A DNA stretch of 64,000 nucleotides from Muribaculaceae bacterium (GTDB lineage: Bacteria; Bacteroidota; Bacteroidia; Bacteroidales; Muribaculaceae). The position numbers were made by a program, and so were the translations under genes. The DNA is taken from positions 56,707-120,706 of the forward strand of contig JAGAUV010000019.1 in assembly GCA_017620635.1 (NCBI GenBank), read 5' to 3'. Of the stretch, positions 55,216 to 63,632 are shown piece by piece (position 1 is the first letter of the stretch; every line of letters begins with the position of its first letter). The notes under the pieces were generated by a model. The model was not told where the DNA came from. It saw only the letters and a list, made by a program, of their open reading frames with translations, and did not search any database.

Positions 55216-55250
55216 CGCTCCACGGGTATGCTCTCCCGTGGAGCGTTTTA
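55216..55250 (+). terminator. Terminator of the gal operon
   Basis: CGCTCCACGGG (55216-55226) and CCCGTGGAGCG (55235-55245) form a perfect 11-base stem with an 8-base loop, followed by TTTT. Confidence 0.92.
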
Positions 55251-55416
55251 TGATTAATTTATTTTAACTGTAACACACTCTCCTTTGCAAATGGCTGATA
55301 TGCGGCTCGCTGAGCGGACGAAAAAATTATGACTTTATAATATGTTGTAAAACAGTGTTTTATAAATAGCTCGGCGCCGCCGCATGAAATTTTATAAAAA
55401 ATTAGTGCTCAAAAAC

Positions 55417-55447
55417 TTGTTGAAGTGGTTTTAAATCAGTAACTTTG
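55417..55447 (+). promoter_or_regulatory. Promoter of ndk
   Basis: TTG (55417-55419), a 20-base spacer and TAACTTTG (55440-55447), 42 bases before the ATG. Confidence 0.75.
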
Positions 55448-55489
55448 GAGAAATTGTTGAACTGATTAACACGCCTTAACAAGCTCGCC

Positions 55490-55951
55490 ATGGAGCAAAC
55501 CTTCATAATTCTTAAACCGTCGACGATCAGCCGTAGCCTTGTGGGCGACGTCCTGACACGTTTCCAGCGCAAAGGATTGCGCATCGCAGGCATCAAGATG
55601 ATGCAGCTTAACGAAGAGATTCTGCGCGAACACTACGCTCATCTTGTCGATCGTCCCTTCTTCCCCGACCTTCTGCGTTCGATGATGGCTACTCCTGTCA
55701 TTGTTGCCGTGCTGGCCGGAAAAGATGCGGTGGCCGTTGTACGTGCAATGACCGGCGCTACAAATTGCCGTGTGGCTGCTCCAGGTACTATCCGTGGCGA
55801 TTTCGGTATGAGCGGTCAGGAAAACATAATACATGCTTCCGATTCGCCCGAGAACGCTCTGATCGAGATAAAGCGCTTCTTCAGGCCCGAAGAAATTTTT
55901 GAATACACTCTTCTCACTCAGCCGGCTACATACTCGCCCGACGAACTCTGA
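55490..55951 (+). CDS. ndk: Nucleoside diphosphate kinase
   Basis: 153 residues. EQTFIILKPSTISRSLVGDV at the N-terminus, AAPGTIRGDFG, and the phosphorylated His115 in NIIHASDSPENA. It balances NTP pools using ATP. Confidence 0.97.
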   Translation: MEQTFIILKPSTISRSLVGDVLTRFQRKGLRIAGIKMMQLNEEILREHYAHLVDRPFFPDLLRSMMATPVIVAVLAGKDAVAVVRAMTGATNCRVAAPGTIRGDFGMSGQENIIHASDSPENALIEIKRFFRPEEIFEYTLLTQPATYSPDEL

Positions 55952-55994
55952 TCATTATCCGATTATAATTTAACTGCAACATACCTTCTCTCCA

Positions 55995-56978
55995 ATGAAA
56001 GGAATCTTAGCAATAGCATTGGCCCTCGCACTTGCCGCTACAGGTGCGTCGGCTCAGACATATAAACTGCCCGACCGCCATTCCGCAAGCCACGACAATC
56101 TCCTTGCCAACCAGGGAAATGCAGGCATATCGGTCGAGAATACAACGAAATATCTCGAGGAGCTCTTCGATGAAGAGGAAGAGCCCGAACTGGATATCTA
56201 CACCGAAGGCTGGGACAGCCAGGCCGTGAACTGCTACAACGCCGCTACGGTGCCCAACACCGCCGAAATCGACGTCTCCAATTTCGCGATGCCTCATCCC
56301 GGTTATATCACATCGCCTTATGGCTATCGCCGCCGTTTCCGCCGCATGCACAAGGGCGTCGACCTCAAGCTCAACATCGGCGATACAGTGCGCGCTGCCT
56401 TCGACGGAAAGGTACGTATCGTGCGCAACCAGGGCCGGCGCAAGGGCTATGGCATGTATATCGTCATTCGCCACACCAACAACCTCGAGACTGTCTACGG
56501 CCACCTCTCCGAATGGCTCGTCAAGCCCGACCAGTACGTCAAAGCCGGCGATCCTATCGCACTTGGCGGCAATACAGGCCGCTCTACTGGTCCGCACCTC
56601 CATTTCGAGACTCGCTATATGGGCTATGCCATCAACCCGAGCGCTATTTTCGATTTCGCGAACCAGACCACACACACCGATATCTACACTTTCGATAAGA
56701 AGACATATCAGAATGCTCGTAACTTCTCGCCGGCAGCTAATGCCGCATACGCAAAGGCTTATCTGAAAGATCATCCCAACAAGGCCTGGTCGCGCTCTTC
56801 GTCCTCTTCATCGAACAGCGGCGCTCATGCCTCATCGTCGACATATCGCGTGCGCAAGGGCGATACTCTGAGCAAGATCGCCTCGCGAAACGGTACATCC
56901 GTCGCTCGACTGTGCCGTCTGAATGGCCTCTCTACGAAATCGAAACTGACTATCGGACAGCGAATCAAACTTAAATAA
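55995..56978 (+). CDS. M23 peptidase with C-terminal LysM domain
   Basis: 327 residues with a signal peptide (MKGILAIALALALAATGASA). The LytM domain (about 105-215) has HKGVDLKLNIGDTVRAAFDG, VIRHTNNLETVYGHLSEW and GPHLHFETR, giving the zinc ligands. A Ser-rich linker leads to a LysM domain (VRKGDTLSKIASRNGTSVAR, then TKSKLTIGQRIKLK). A periplasmic peptidoglycan hydrolase or amidase activator. Confidence 0.93.
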   Translation: MKGILAIALALALAATGASAQTYKLPDRHSASHDNLLANQGNAGISVENTTKYLEELFDEEEEPELDIYTEGWDSQAVNCYNAATVPNTAEIDVSNFAMPHPGYITSPYGYRRRFRRMHKGVDLKLNIGDTVRAAFDGKVRIVRNQGRRKGYGMYIVIRHTNNLETVYGHLSEWLVKPDQYVKAGDPIALGGNTGRSTGPHLHFETRYMGYAINPSAIFDFANQTTHTDIYTFDKKTYQNARNFSPAANAAYAKAYLKDHPNKAWSRSSSSSSNSGAHASSSTYRVRKGDTLSKIASRNGTSVARLCRLNGLSTKSKLTIGQRIKLK

Positions 56979-57010
56979 TACCTGTCTTACAGGCCTCTCC
57001 ACTTGCAGGT

Positions 57011-59125
57011 ATGGAAACGATACGTTGTACGGTAGAGGGTCTCACATATTATAACAAAGACAACGATTATGCCGTGGTGCGCGCCAAAAGCGAGCCCCAC
57101 GGCACTTCTTTTGTCGCGGTAGGCACTTTTGCCGCTTTCCGTCCCGGTGTGCGGCTCGAGATTGACGGCGAGTTCAAGGTCGATCCGCGCTACGGCAGCC
57201 GTTTCGTGGCTTCGGCATGGCGTGAGATCATGCCCGACAACATCAAGGGGATAGAGCGCTTTCTTGGCTCTGGATATATTAAAGGTATTGGCCGCGCGAC
57301 AGCAAAGGCTATTGTAAAGCATTTCGGCAAGGAGACCGCCTATGTTCTCGAAAACGAGATGGAGCGCCTCTACGAAGTGCCGGGCCTCGGAAAGAAGAGA
57401 CTTCAGCAGGTAACGGAAGGCTGGCGCGAGCACAGAGCCGTCAGGGATATATTTATCGGCCTGCAGGCCTACGGCGTATCTTCGGCATTCGCCTCCAGGA
57501 TATTCAGGATGTATGGCTCCGACGCGCTCAAGGCAGTCCGCGACAATCCCTACCGACTCGCCGACGAGATCGACGGAATCGGTTTCCGTACTGCCGACGA
57601 TATCGCTTCGGGTATGGGATATGGCAAGGACGATCCGAGGCGCGTGGAGGCCGGTGTCCTTTTCCTCTTGGGCCGATTTGCCGACGACGGCCATGTGTTT
57701 GCCGTCGAAGAGGATCTGATACGTGACTCGGCCTCGATGCTCGATGTCGACGAGGGCGCGGTGCTTCAAGCCATCGTGTCGCTTCATCGGCGTAAGAAAG
57801 TTGTTGTCGAGGACCATGCCGTATACCTGCCCGTCTACCACTATGCCGAGGCCGGAGCAGCGCGATGCCTTGGAGAGATCATCGCCACTCCTTGCGCCAA
57901 GACCAAGGTTTCCTCGCCTGAACGCACGCCCGAGGGCATGGTCTACGACAGCGCTCAGCTCGAGGCTATAGAGCGTGCTGTCGATTCTAAGGCCATAGTC
58001 CTGACCGGCGGACCGGGCACGGGCAAGACAACGACCGTCAAAGGCATTATATCGGCATTCAAGGCGCGTAAGATGAAGATTCTGCTGGCTGCACCCACAG
58101 GCCGCGCGGCAAAGAGAATGAGCGAGGCCACGGGCATGGAGGCTAAGACCATACACCGCCTCTTGGAGTACAGCCCGGCAGGTGGTTTCGGCCGCGATCA
58201 GGAGAACCCTCTCGAGGGCGACGTCCTCATTGTCGACGAGTCATCGATGATCGATATTCTCTTGCTCTACAGCCTCGTTAAAGCCGTGCCGCCGCATATG
58301 AGGCTCATTTTTGTCGGAGACATCGATCAGCTGCCGAGCGTCGGCGCCGGCAATGTGCTGCGCGATATCATATCGTCGGGCGTGATTCCGGTAGTACGCC
58401 TTACCCATATATTCAGGCAGGCAAAGAGCAGCCGTATCATAACAAACGCACATGCTGTCAACGCCGGCAGAGACCCCGACATATCCAACGGACTCGATAC
58501 CGACTTCTTTTTTGTCAGGGCCGCCGACGACAAGATAGCCGACACTATCGTGAGCCTCGTGAGCTCGCGGTTGCCCGGCACATACGATATCGACCCGAAA
58601 GAGATACAGGTACTCACGCCCATGTATAAAGGCGATGCCGGTGCTTCGGCATTGAACTTGCGCCTGCAGCAAGTTCTGAATCCTGATGGTGTCGCTATGC
58701 GTAAGGGCGACACTCTAATGCGTGCCGGCGACAAGGTGATGCAGATCAAGAACAACTACGACAAAAACATATTCAACGGCGATATCGGCTATATAGAATC
58801 GGTGTCGGTGGCTAAGGACGAAGCCAAGCTTACCGTGAGATTCGATAGCCGGAGGGTAGAATATTCATCCGACGACCTCGACGAGCTCATGCCGGCCTAT
58901 GCCATAACGATACATAAGAGCCAGGGCTCTGAGTTTCCCATCATAGTAGTGCCGGTATCCATGTCGCATTACGTCATGCTGCAGCGCAATCTCATCTACA
59001 CCGCAATTACCAGGGCACGCCGGATATGTGTCCTTGTCGGCGATCCGCGTGCATTGAGCTATGCTGTCCGTAATCAGCGCATAAGCATACGCAACAGTCG
59101 CCTGGCTGAGCGCCTCGCCAGATGA
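57011..59125 (+). CDS. recD2: RecD2-like superfamily 1B DNA helicase
   Basis: 704 residues. An N-terminal OB-like region (about 1-80) and helix-hairpin-helix units (IKGIERFLGSGYIKGIGRAT, LYEVPGLGKKRLQQV) precede the helicase core. Walker A is GGPGTGKTT (333-341), Walker B DVLIVDESSM, and the last motif AITIHKSQGSEFP. RecD2 proteins are 5'-3' helicases working outside RecBC; no recB or recC is nearby. Confidence 0.93.
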   Translation: METIRCTVEGLTYYNKDNDYAVVRAKSEPHGTSFVAVGTFAAFRPGVRLEIDGEFKVDPRYGSRFVASAWREIMPDNIKGIERFLGSGYIKGIGRATAKAIVKHFGKETAYVLENEMERLYEVPGLGKKRLQQVTEGWREHRAVRDIFIGLQAYGVSSAFASRIFRMYGSDALKAVRDNPYRLADEIDGIGFRTADDIASGMGYGKDDPRRVEAGVLFLLGRFADDGHVFAVEEDLIRDSASMLDVDEGAVLQAIVSLHRRKKVVVEDHAVYLPVYHYAEAGAARCLGEIIATPCAKTKVSSPERTPEGMVYDSAQLEAIERAVDSKAIVLTGGPGTGKTTTVKGIISAFKARKMKILLAAPTGRAAKRMSEATGMEAKTIHRLLEYSPAGGFGRDQENPLEGDVLIVDESSMIDILLLYSLVKAVPPHMRLIFVGDIDQLPSVGAGNVLRDIISSGVIPVVRLTHIFRQAKSSRIITNAHAVNAGRDPDISNGLDTDFFFVRAADDKIADTIVSLVSSRLPGTYDIDPKEIQVLTPMYKGDAGASALNLRLQQVLNPDGVAMRKGDTLMRAGDKVMQIKNNYDKNIFNGDIGYIESVSVAKDEAKLTVRFDSRRVEYSSDDLDELMPAYAITIHKSQGSEFPIIVVPVSMSHYVMLQRNLIYTAITRARRICVLVGDPRALSYAVRNQRISIRNSRLAERLAR

Positions 59126-59155
59126 ATCGGTACTACGGAAAAGGGAATAAAAAAA

Positions 59156-59251
59156 GGGAAAGCTGACTACATCGCGCCGCTACAACCCGATACCCTTGCT
59201 TCGGTCAAGACCTGGGGGATTTTCGGGGAGCTGGCCGTGTAGGACTTTCCC
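59156..59251 (-). ncRNA. ffs: Signal recognition particle RNA, small bacterial type
   Basis: Read on the minus strand, the RNA opens with GGGAAAGUCCUACACGGCC and ends with GAUGUAGUCAGCUUUCCC; the outer GGGAAAG and CUUUCCC pair, as do CUACA and UGUAG. The apical part is CCCCCAGG, a small loop, then GAAGCAAGGG, which is the conserved symmetric loop bound by Ffh. The apical loop itself (UC-UUGACC-GA) is not the usual GGAA tetraloop. A TAATTTTG box sits just upstream and a U-tract (59149-59155) ends it. It converges on recD2. Confidence 0.72.
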
Positions 59252-59256
59252 GGCCA

Positions 59257-59264
59257 CAAAATTA
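59257..59264 (-). promoter_or_regulatory. -7 element for the SRP RNA
   Basis: TAATTTTG on the minus strand places the start 5-7 bases on, which matches the predicted 5' end of the RNA. Confidence 0.65.
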
Positions 59265-59351
59265 CTACTTCCACCCGACCCGACAAAGCATTCCATCCTT
59301 TTTAACATATTTTCACTCACAACCGCTCCCTTAAATATGTCGGCGCTCCCT

Positions 59352-60530
59352 TTATTGGAGTCGCGGAGCGATGACTGTGTGGTCCTTCCTGAATATCCTG
59401 TCCACGATCTGCGCTATGGCGCCGTCGCCGGTTATATTACATGCTGTGCCGAAGCTGTCCATGGCGATATAGAGCGCTATCATCAGTGCGTTGTCGGCTT
59501 CGCTAAAGCCGAGCATACCGCTGAGCAGACCGAGTGACGCCATGATGGCGCCGCCGGGGACGCCGGGTGCGGCGATGATCGTAATAGCCAGCATCGCGAT
59601 GAAGCCGGCGAACATCATGGCGTCGAACGGCATGCCGCGCACTATCATGATGGCCACTGCGCAGGCCACGATCTTGAGCGTCGATCCCGACATATGTATC
59701 GTGGCGCACAACGGTATCACAAAGCCGGCAACGTCGCGGCTCACGCCCATTTTCATAGTCCGTTCGAGTGTTACGGGGATAGTCGCCGCCGACGACTGTG
59801 TGCCTAAGGCGGTGGCATAGGCCGGGAGCATCGTCCACAAGGACCTGAACGGATTATAGCCGCTGAACAGTGATGCGATAAAGTACTGAAGCACAAGCGC
59901 GCCTATGTGCAGCAGGAAGATTACAGCGATGATTTTGATAAACGTGACCAGTACAGGACCGACAGCACCTTCGATGGTCATCGACATGAATATGCCGAAT
60001 ATATACACCGGCAGAAGCGGCACTATTACCTTTGCTATCACAAGCTGTATGATGCCGCGGAAATCGTTTATGACCTTCTTGAGCGTTGCTTTCGTGTCGC
60101 CGAGCACCGCGCATCCGAATCCGAGCACAAATGCCAGCACGAGCGATGATGTTACGCTCATCAGGGGCGGCATGGCGAGTGTGAAGAAGGCCTCGGGCGC
60201 TGTCCCCGTCGTGCTGTCGGCGCTGAGGGTTGTGCTGCCTATGAGCGTGGGAAATGTCAGCTCGGAGGTAAAGTACGACAGCATGCCGGCTCCGAAAGTC
60301 ATGGCGTATGCTATGGCGACGGTGGCCAGGAGCATACGGCCGGCACGTTTGCCTATGTCGGCGATGGCCGGCGCTACAAAACCTACTATAAGCAGCGGTA
60401 TTACGAAGCCTAAGAAGGAGCTGAATATAGAATTGAATGTAGCGAATATCCTTGCGAGCCAGTCGGGGAAGACAAAGCCGGCACATATGCCGGCGGCGAT
60501 GGCTATGGCGATGCGTAGCAGCAGTTTCAT
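59352..60530 (-). CDS. Dicarboxylate/amino acid:cation symporter
   Basis: 392 residues with eight or more hydrophobic segments and the two re-entrant hairpins of the DAACS (GltP/SstT) family. AAPGVPGGAIMASLGLLSGM and YIAMDSFGTACNITGDGAIA are the substrate and sodium site regions. The substrate could be glutamate, aspartate, serine/threonine or C4-dicarboxylates. The last ten codons lie within a dispersed repeat also present at 9053. Confidence 0.9.
   Translation of the reverse strand: MKLLLRIAIAIAAGICAGFVFPDWLARIFATFNSIFSSFLGFVIPLLIVGFVAPAIADIGKRAGRMLLATVAIAYAMTFGAGMLSYFTSELTFPTLIGSTTLSADSTTGTAPEAFFTLAMPPLMSVTSSLVLAFVLGFGCAVLGDTKATLKKVINDFRGIIQLVIAKVIVPLLPVYIFGIFMSMTIEGAVGPVLVTFIKIIAVIFLLHIGALVLQYFIASLFSGYNPFRSLWTMLPAYATALGTQSSAATIPVTLERTMKMGVSRDVAGFVIPLCATIHMSGSTLKIVACAVAIMIVRGMPFDAMMFAGFIAMLAITIIAAPGVPGGAIMASLGLLSGMLGFSEADNALMIALYIAMDSFGTACNITGDGAIAQIVDRIFRKDHTVIAPRLQ
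59357..59383 (+). repeat. Dispersed repeat, copy 2
   Basis: Matches 9053-9079 over 27 bases with one mismatch. It overlaps the 3' end of the symporter gene, so it supplies the final codons of the protein. Confidence 0.8.
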
Positions 60531-60715
60531 GCCTTGTGGTCCTCGTCCTTGCCTTTGACCTCCTTGCGGAAATTAGAGATGCCCTTGCCTATGCCGTGCA
60601 TAAGTTCTGGCAATTTGCGGCCGCCGAAGATCAGCAGGACGACTACAAGTACAATGACCCATTCCCAGATACCCATGTTACCCAGGAAGACGGGGAAGAA
60701 GAAGCCGGTTGTCAT
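60527..60715 (-). CDS. tatA: Twin-arginine translocase subunit TatA
   Basis: 62 residues: one membrane segment (IWEWVIVLVVVLLIFGG) then the amphipathic helix RKLPELMHGIGKGISNFRKE and a charged tail. A second ATG, 13 codons in (MGIWEWVIV), is also possible. No tatC is in the window. The stop overlaps the symporter start (ATGA). Confidence 0.92.
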   Translation of the reverse strand: MTTGFFFPVFLGNMGIWEWVIVLVVVLLIFGGRKLPELMHGIGKGISNFRKEVKGKDEDHKA

Positions 60716-60778
60716 ATAATTATTCGTTGTTTTTGTCCTTTAACTTCGTAAAGTTACGAATTATTGCTCAAAATTCAT

Positions 60779-60786
60779 TAACTTTG
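60779..60786 (+). promoter_or_regulatory. -7 element for fabD
   Basis: TAACTTTG, 38 bases before the fabD ATG. Confidence 0.6.
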
Positions 60787-60823
60787 CAATCATTTTTAAG
60801 ACTTATTATAAACCAATCGCTAT

Positions 60824-61699
60824 ATGAAAGCATACGTTTTCCCCGGCCAGGGTGCTCAGTTCGTAGGTATGGGCAAGGACCTCTACGAAAATTGCGCCGA
60901 GGCTCGCGAACTCTTCGAGAAAGCCAACGAGATACTGGGCTTCCGCATAACCGACCTGATGTTCGAAGGCACTGACGAAGATCTGCGTAAGACCGCTGTT
61001 ACCCAGCCGGCTATATTCATCCATTCTGTTCTGCTCGCCAAATCGCTCGGCGAAGATTTCAAACCGGCCATGGTTGCCGGACACTCTCTCGGCGAATTTT
61101 CGGCTCTTACAGCTGCCGGTGCTCTCTCGTTCGAGGACGGTCTCCGTCTGGTCGCTGCCCGTGCAAATGCCATGCAGAAGGCTTGCGAGATGAAAGAGTC
61201 TACTATGGCCGCCGTTATCGCTCTTCCCGACGAAAAGGTTAAGGAGATATGCGAAGGTATCGACGGTGTTGTATGTGCCAACTACAACTGCCCCGGACAG
61301 ATCGTGATTTCCGGCGAAGTCGAGGGTATCGACAAAGCTTGCGAGCTCCTCAAGGAAGCAGGCGCTAAACGTGCGCTCAAGCTCAAGGTGGGTGGCGCTT
61401 TCCACTCGCCCTGCATGGAGCCGGCTCGCGCCGAGCTCGCCGCAGCTATAGAGGCTACTGAGATTCACACTCCCGTATGCCCTGTATATCAGAACGTCGA
61501 CGCTCTTCCCCACACCGATCCTGCCGAGATCAAGGCCAACCTCGTGGCTCAGCTGACAGCTCCCGTACGCTGGACTCAGACCGTACGCAATATGGTTGCC
61601 GACGGCGCCACCGAGTTCGTTGAGCTCGGCCCGGGCAAAGTGCTTCAGGGTCTGGTAAGCAAGATCGCTCCCGGCGTGACTGTTTCCGGCATGCAGTAA
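60824..61699 (+). CDS. fabD: Malonyl-CoA:ACP transacylase
   Basis: 291 residues. AYVFPGQGAQFVGMGKDL, nucleophile Ser88 in AGHSLGEFSAL, and catalytic His in GGAFHSPCM. It loads malonyl groups onto ACP for fatty-acid synthesis. Single gene with its own promoter and terminator. Confidence 0.97.
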   Translation: MKAYVFPGQGAQFVGMGKDLYENCAEARELFEKANEILGFRITDLMFEGTDEDLRKTAVTQPAIFIHSVLLAKSLGEDFKPAMVAGHSLGEFSALTAAGALSFEDGLRLVAARANAMQKACEMKESTMAAVIALPDEKVKEICEGIDGVVCANYNCPGQIVISGEVEGIDKACELLKEAGAKRALKLKVGGAFHSPCMEPARAELAAAIEATEIHTPVCPVYQNVDALPHTDPAEIKANLVAQLTAPVRWTQTVRNMVADGATEFVELGPGKVLQGLVSKIAPGVTVSGMQ

Positions 61700-61720
61700 G
61701 AAATAACTGACGTAACTCCA

Positions 61721-61761
61721 AAAGCGGTAAGCGCCTGTGCAGGTCGCGTACCGCTTTTTTT
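61721..61761 (+). terminator. Terminator of fabD
   Basis: AAAGCGGTA (61721-61729) pairs with TACCGCTTT (61749-61757), followed by a T-run. Confidence 0.85.
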
Positions 61762-61794
61762 GATGCTTTGCCGCCGCACCGCGTCTTTTTTTAC

Positions 61795-61802
61795 TAACTT
61801 TG
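61795..61802 (+). promoter_or_regulatory. -7 element for the sialidase-like gene
   Basis: TAACTTTG, 20 bases before the ATG. No TTG at a standard distance. Confidence 0.55.
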
Positions 61803-61821
61803 TAGCGTAAACCGATCTCTT

Positions 61822-63507
61822 ATGTCTCGATTATTCACGATATTAGCTTCGCTCACGCTGTCGCTCCTTCCATTTCGGTCGCAGGCCGTGTGGCATGAGC
61901 CATATGATTTGCCGCGTATCTACTGGGATATCGCTTCGCGGCAGCAGATTTTCCCCTCGGGCAACTATGCGCGTATGATTCCCTTGCAGGATGGCCGGCT
62001 CATGATTGTGGCGGAGGCAGGAGGCGGCATATCATGCTCATACAGCGACGACGGTGGCGCCACATGGTCTGCTCCCGGCTTGATTGTCGGCAACGCAAGC
62101 AATCTTCCCTATGCCGTACCCGACCTCATACAGCTTGTCGACGGCACTATAATTGTCGGCTTTAATCCACGGCCCTCACAGCCTTATTCCGACGATCGGC
62201 GTTTCGGTATACGTGTGATGCGCTCGTGCGATAATGGCCGTACATGGCAGGGGCCGATATTTGTATATGACGCCCAGCCGAATTTTAAGGACGGGTGTTG
62301 GGAGCCCTCTTTCCTCGAATTGCCTGATGGCGAATTGCAGCTCTATTTCGCCAACGAAAACAATTTTACGCATTCCGACGAACAGGAGATTTCCATGTGC
62401 CGCTCTTTCGACAAGGGGCAGACATGGTCGGAGCCTGTCAGAATATCCTACCGTGCAGGCTGCCGCGATGGCATGCCTGTGCCTCTGTTGACCGACAGCA
62501 GCGAGATCGTGGTCATTATCGAGGATAACGGGCACCCTGAGTGCCGTGGGTTTAGAGCGACAACCGTGCGCTCGCCCTTGAGTCACAACTGGGCGGAATG
62601 GGTCGATGCGCAGAGCACGGACAGGCAAATGATTTTTGCTGACAGATTGGATAAGGAAGCGGTTTCCGCGGCCCCGTATCTCCGGAAGCTTAAAGGCGGA
62701 TCTACCGTAGCGTCGTGGCAGGGCAATGGCGATGATCGAAGCGGCTTGGGAGAAGGGCAGTACGACATGTTTGTCGCTGTCGGAGATGCTGACGCCAAAG
62801 GCTTCAGGGCCATAAGCCGGCCCTTCGGGCTGCCTCTTGATAAGCATGCCTTGTGGAACTCCCTGGGCATCGACCATGACGGCAACGTGTTCGCCATCGC
62901 ATCGATCGGCGACATGGGCAAAGGCAACGCCATCAATATCATGAAGGGCTACCCTATGGAATGTTTTAGTGCCGATTACATGCCTTCCTGCGGCGAAAAA
63001 CAGACGTCCCCGAACGAGATATTTATGGGCGCCGTCACTCGCAAGCGGTCGGCCATGCACTTCCGTTATGACGCTGACAAGCTATACTTCCATGCCCGTG
63101 TCCTCGACGGAAACGTCAATGCCGACATGTCCGACAATGACGGCATCACATTGGCTCTTGACATGGCGAATCGCAGCGACACATCGCCACAGAAAGGAAT
63201 ATACCGCATCATCCTTGGCGCCAACGGCACGATAAACATCAGCGAAGGCGATGCCGGAAAATGGAATGAAATTCAAACGCCCGAGGACATCAGCTTTGGC
63301 ACCGATATCAGGTCGACGCATTACGACGTCGACCTCGCGCTGCCCTGGACGGCGCTCGGCTGCGAGTCCGCCCCCGTCGGCAGAGATATGAGATGCCTCA
63401 TCGAAGTGCGCGACCGTCGCGATTCAGCCCTCCTCCGCGACACCATCCCCGACGCCGACCAAAACCAATCCTGGACCTGGCCCCAGCTCCGCCTAAGCCC
63501 CGATTAA
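61822..63507 (+). CDS. Secreted BNR-repeat sialidase-like protein with C-terminal CBM9-like domain
   Basis: 561 residues with a signal peptide (MSRLFTILASLTLSLLPF). The six-bladed propeller (about 30-385) has Asp-box repeats YSDDGGATW, SCDNGRTW and SFDKGQTW. The C-terminal 170 residues (MHFRYDADKLYFHARVLDGN, then DVDLALPWTALGC) look like a CBM9-type module, as in the GH99-like protein at 28.6 kb. An exo-sialidase or another propeller glycosidase; the sialidase Arg triad cannot be verified by eye. Confidence 0.8.
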   Translation: MSRLFTILASLTLSLLPFRSQAVWHEPYDLPRIYWDIASRQQIFPSGNYARMIPLQDGRLMIVAEAGGGISCSYSDDGGATWSAPGLIVGNASNLPYAVPDLIQLVDGTIIVGFNPRPSQPYSDDRRFGIRVMRSCDNGRTWQGPIFVYDAQPNFKDGCWEPSFLELPDGELQLYFANENNFTHSDEQEISMCRSFDKGQTWSEPVRISYRAGCRDGMPVPLLTDSSEIVVIIEDNGHPECRGFRATTVRSPLSHNWAEWVDAQSTDRQMIFADRLDKEAVSAAPYLRKLKGGSTVASWQGNGDDRSGLGEGQYDMFVAVGDADAKGFRAISRPFGLPLDKHALWNSLGIDHDGNVFAIASIGDMGKGNAINIMKGYPMECFSADYMPSCGEKQTSPNEIFMGAVTRKRSAMHFRYDADKLYFHARVLDGNVNADMSDNDGITLALDMANRSDTSPQKGIYRIILGANGTINISEGDAGKWNEIQTPEDISFGTDIRSTHYDVDLALPWTALGCESAPVGRDMRCLIEVRDRRDSALLRDTIPDADQNQSWTWPQLRLSPD

Positions 63508-63560
63508 CCCTTAATCGGAAGTATTACTGTCCGCTAAACTTTAGAGGGCGATTGAAAAAT

Positions 63561-63594
63561 AGGACCGATTCCATTTGCAGGAGTCGGTCCTTTT
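63561..63594 (+). terminator. Hairpin near the left end of the IS
   Basis: AGGACCGA-TTCC pairs with GGA-GTCGGTCCT around ATTTGCA and is followed by TTTT. Insertion sequences often carry such a terminator to block transcription entering from outside. Confidence 0.7.
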
Positions 63595-63632
63595 AGTTTA
63601 GTTTGTGTTCGCCAAAACATAGAACTAAAACT

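Larger units (their letters stand above)
55170..55489. other. Gap between the gal operon and ndk
   Basis: It holds the gal operon terminator (55216-55250) and the ndk promoter (55417-55447). The stretch between, 55251-55410, is very AT-rich with no ORF or clear structure. Confidence 0.7.

Noticed and set aside
59126-59351. Degraded coding gene between recD2 and the symporter
   Set aside because: Pairing, promoter position and U-tract fit an SRP RNA on the minus strand.
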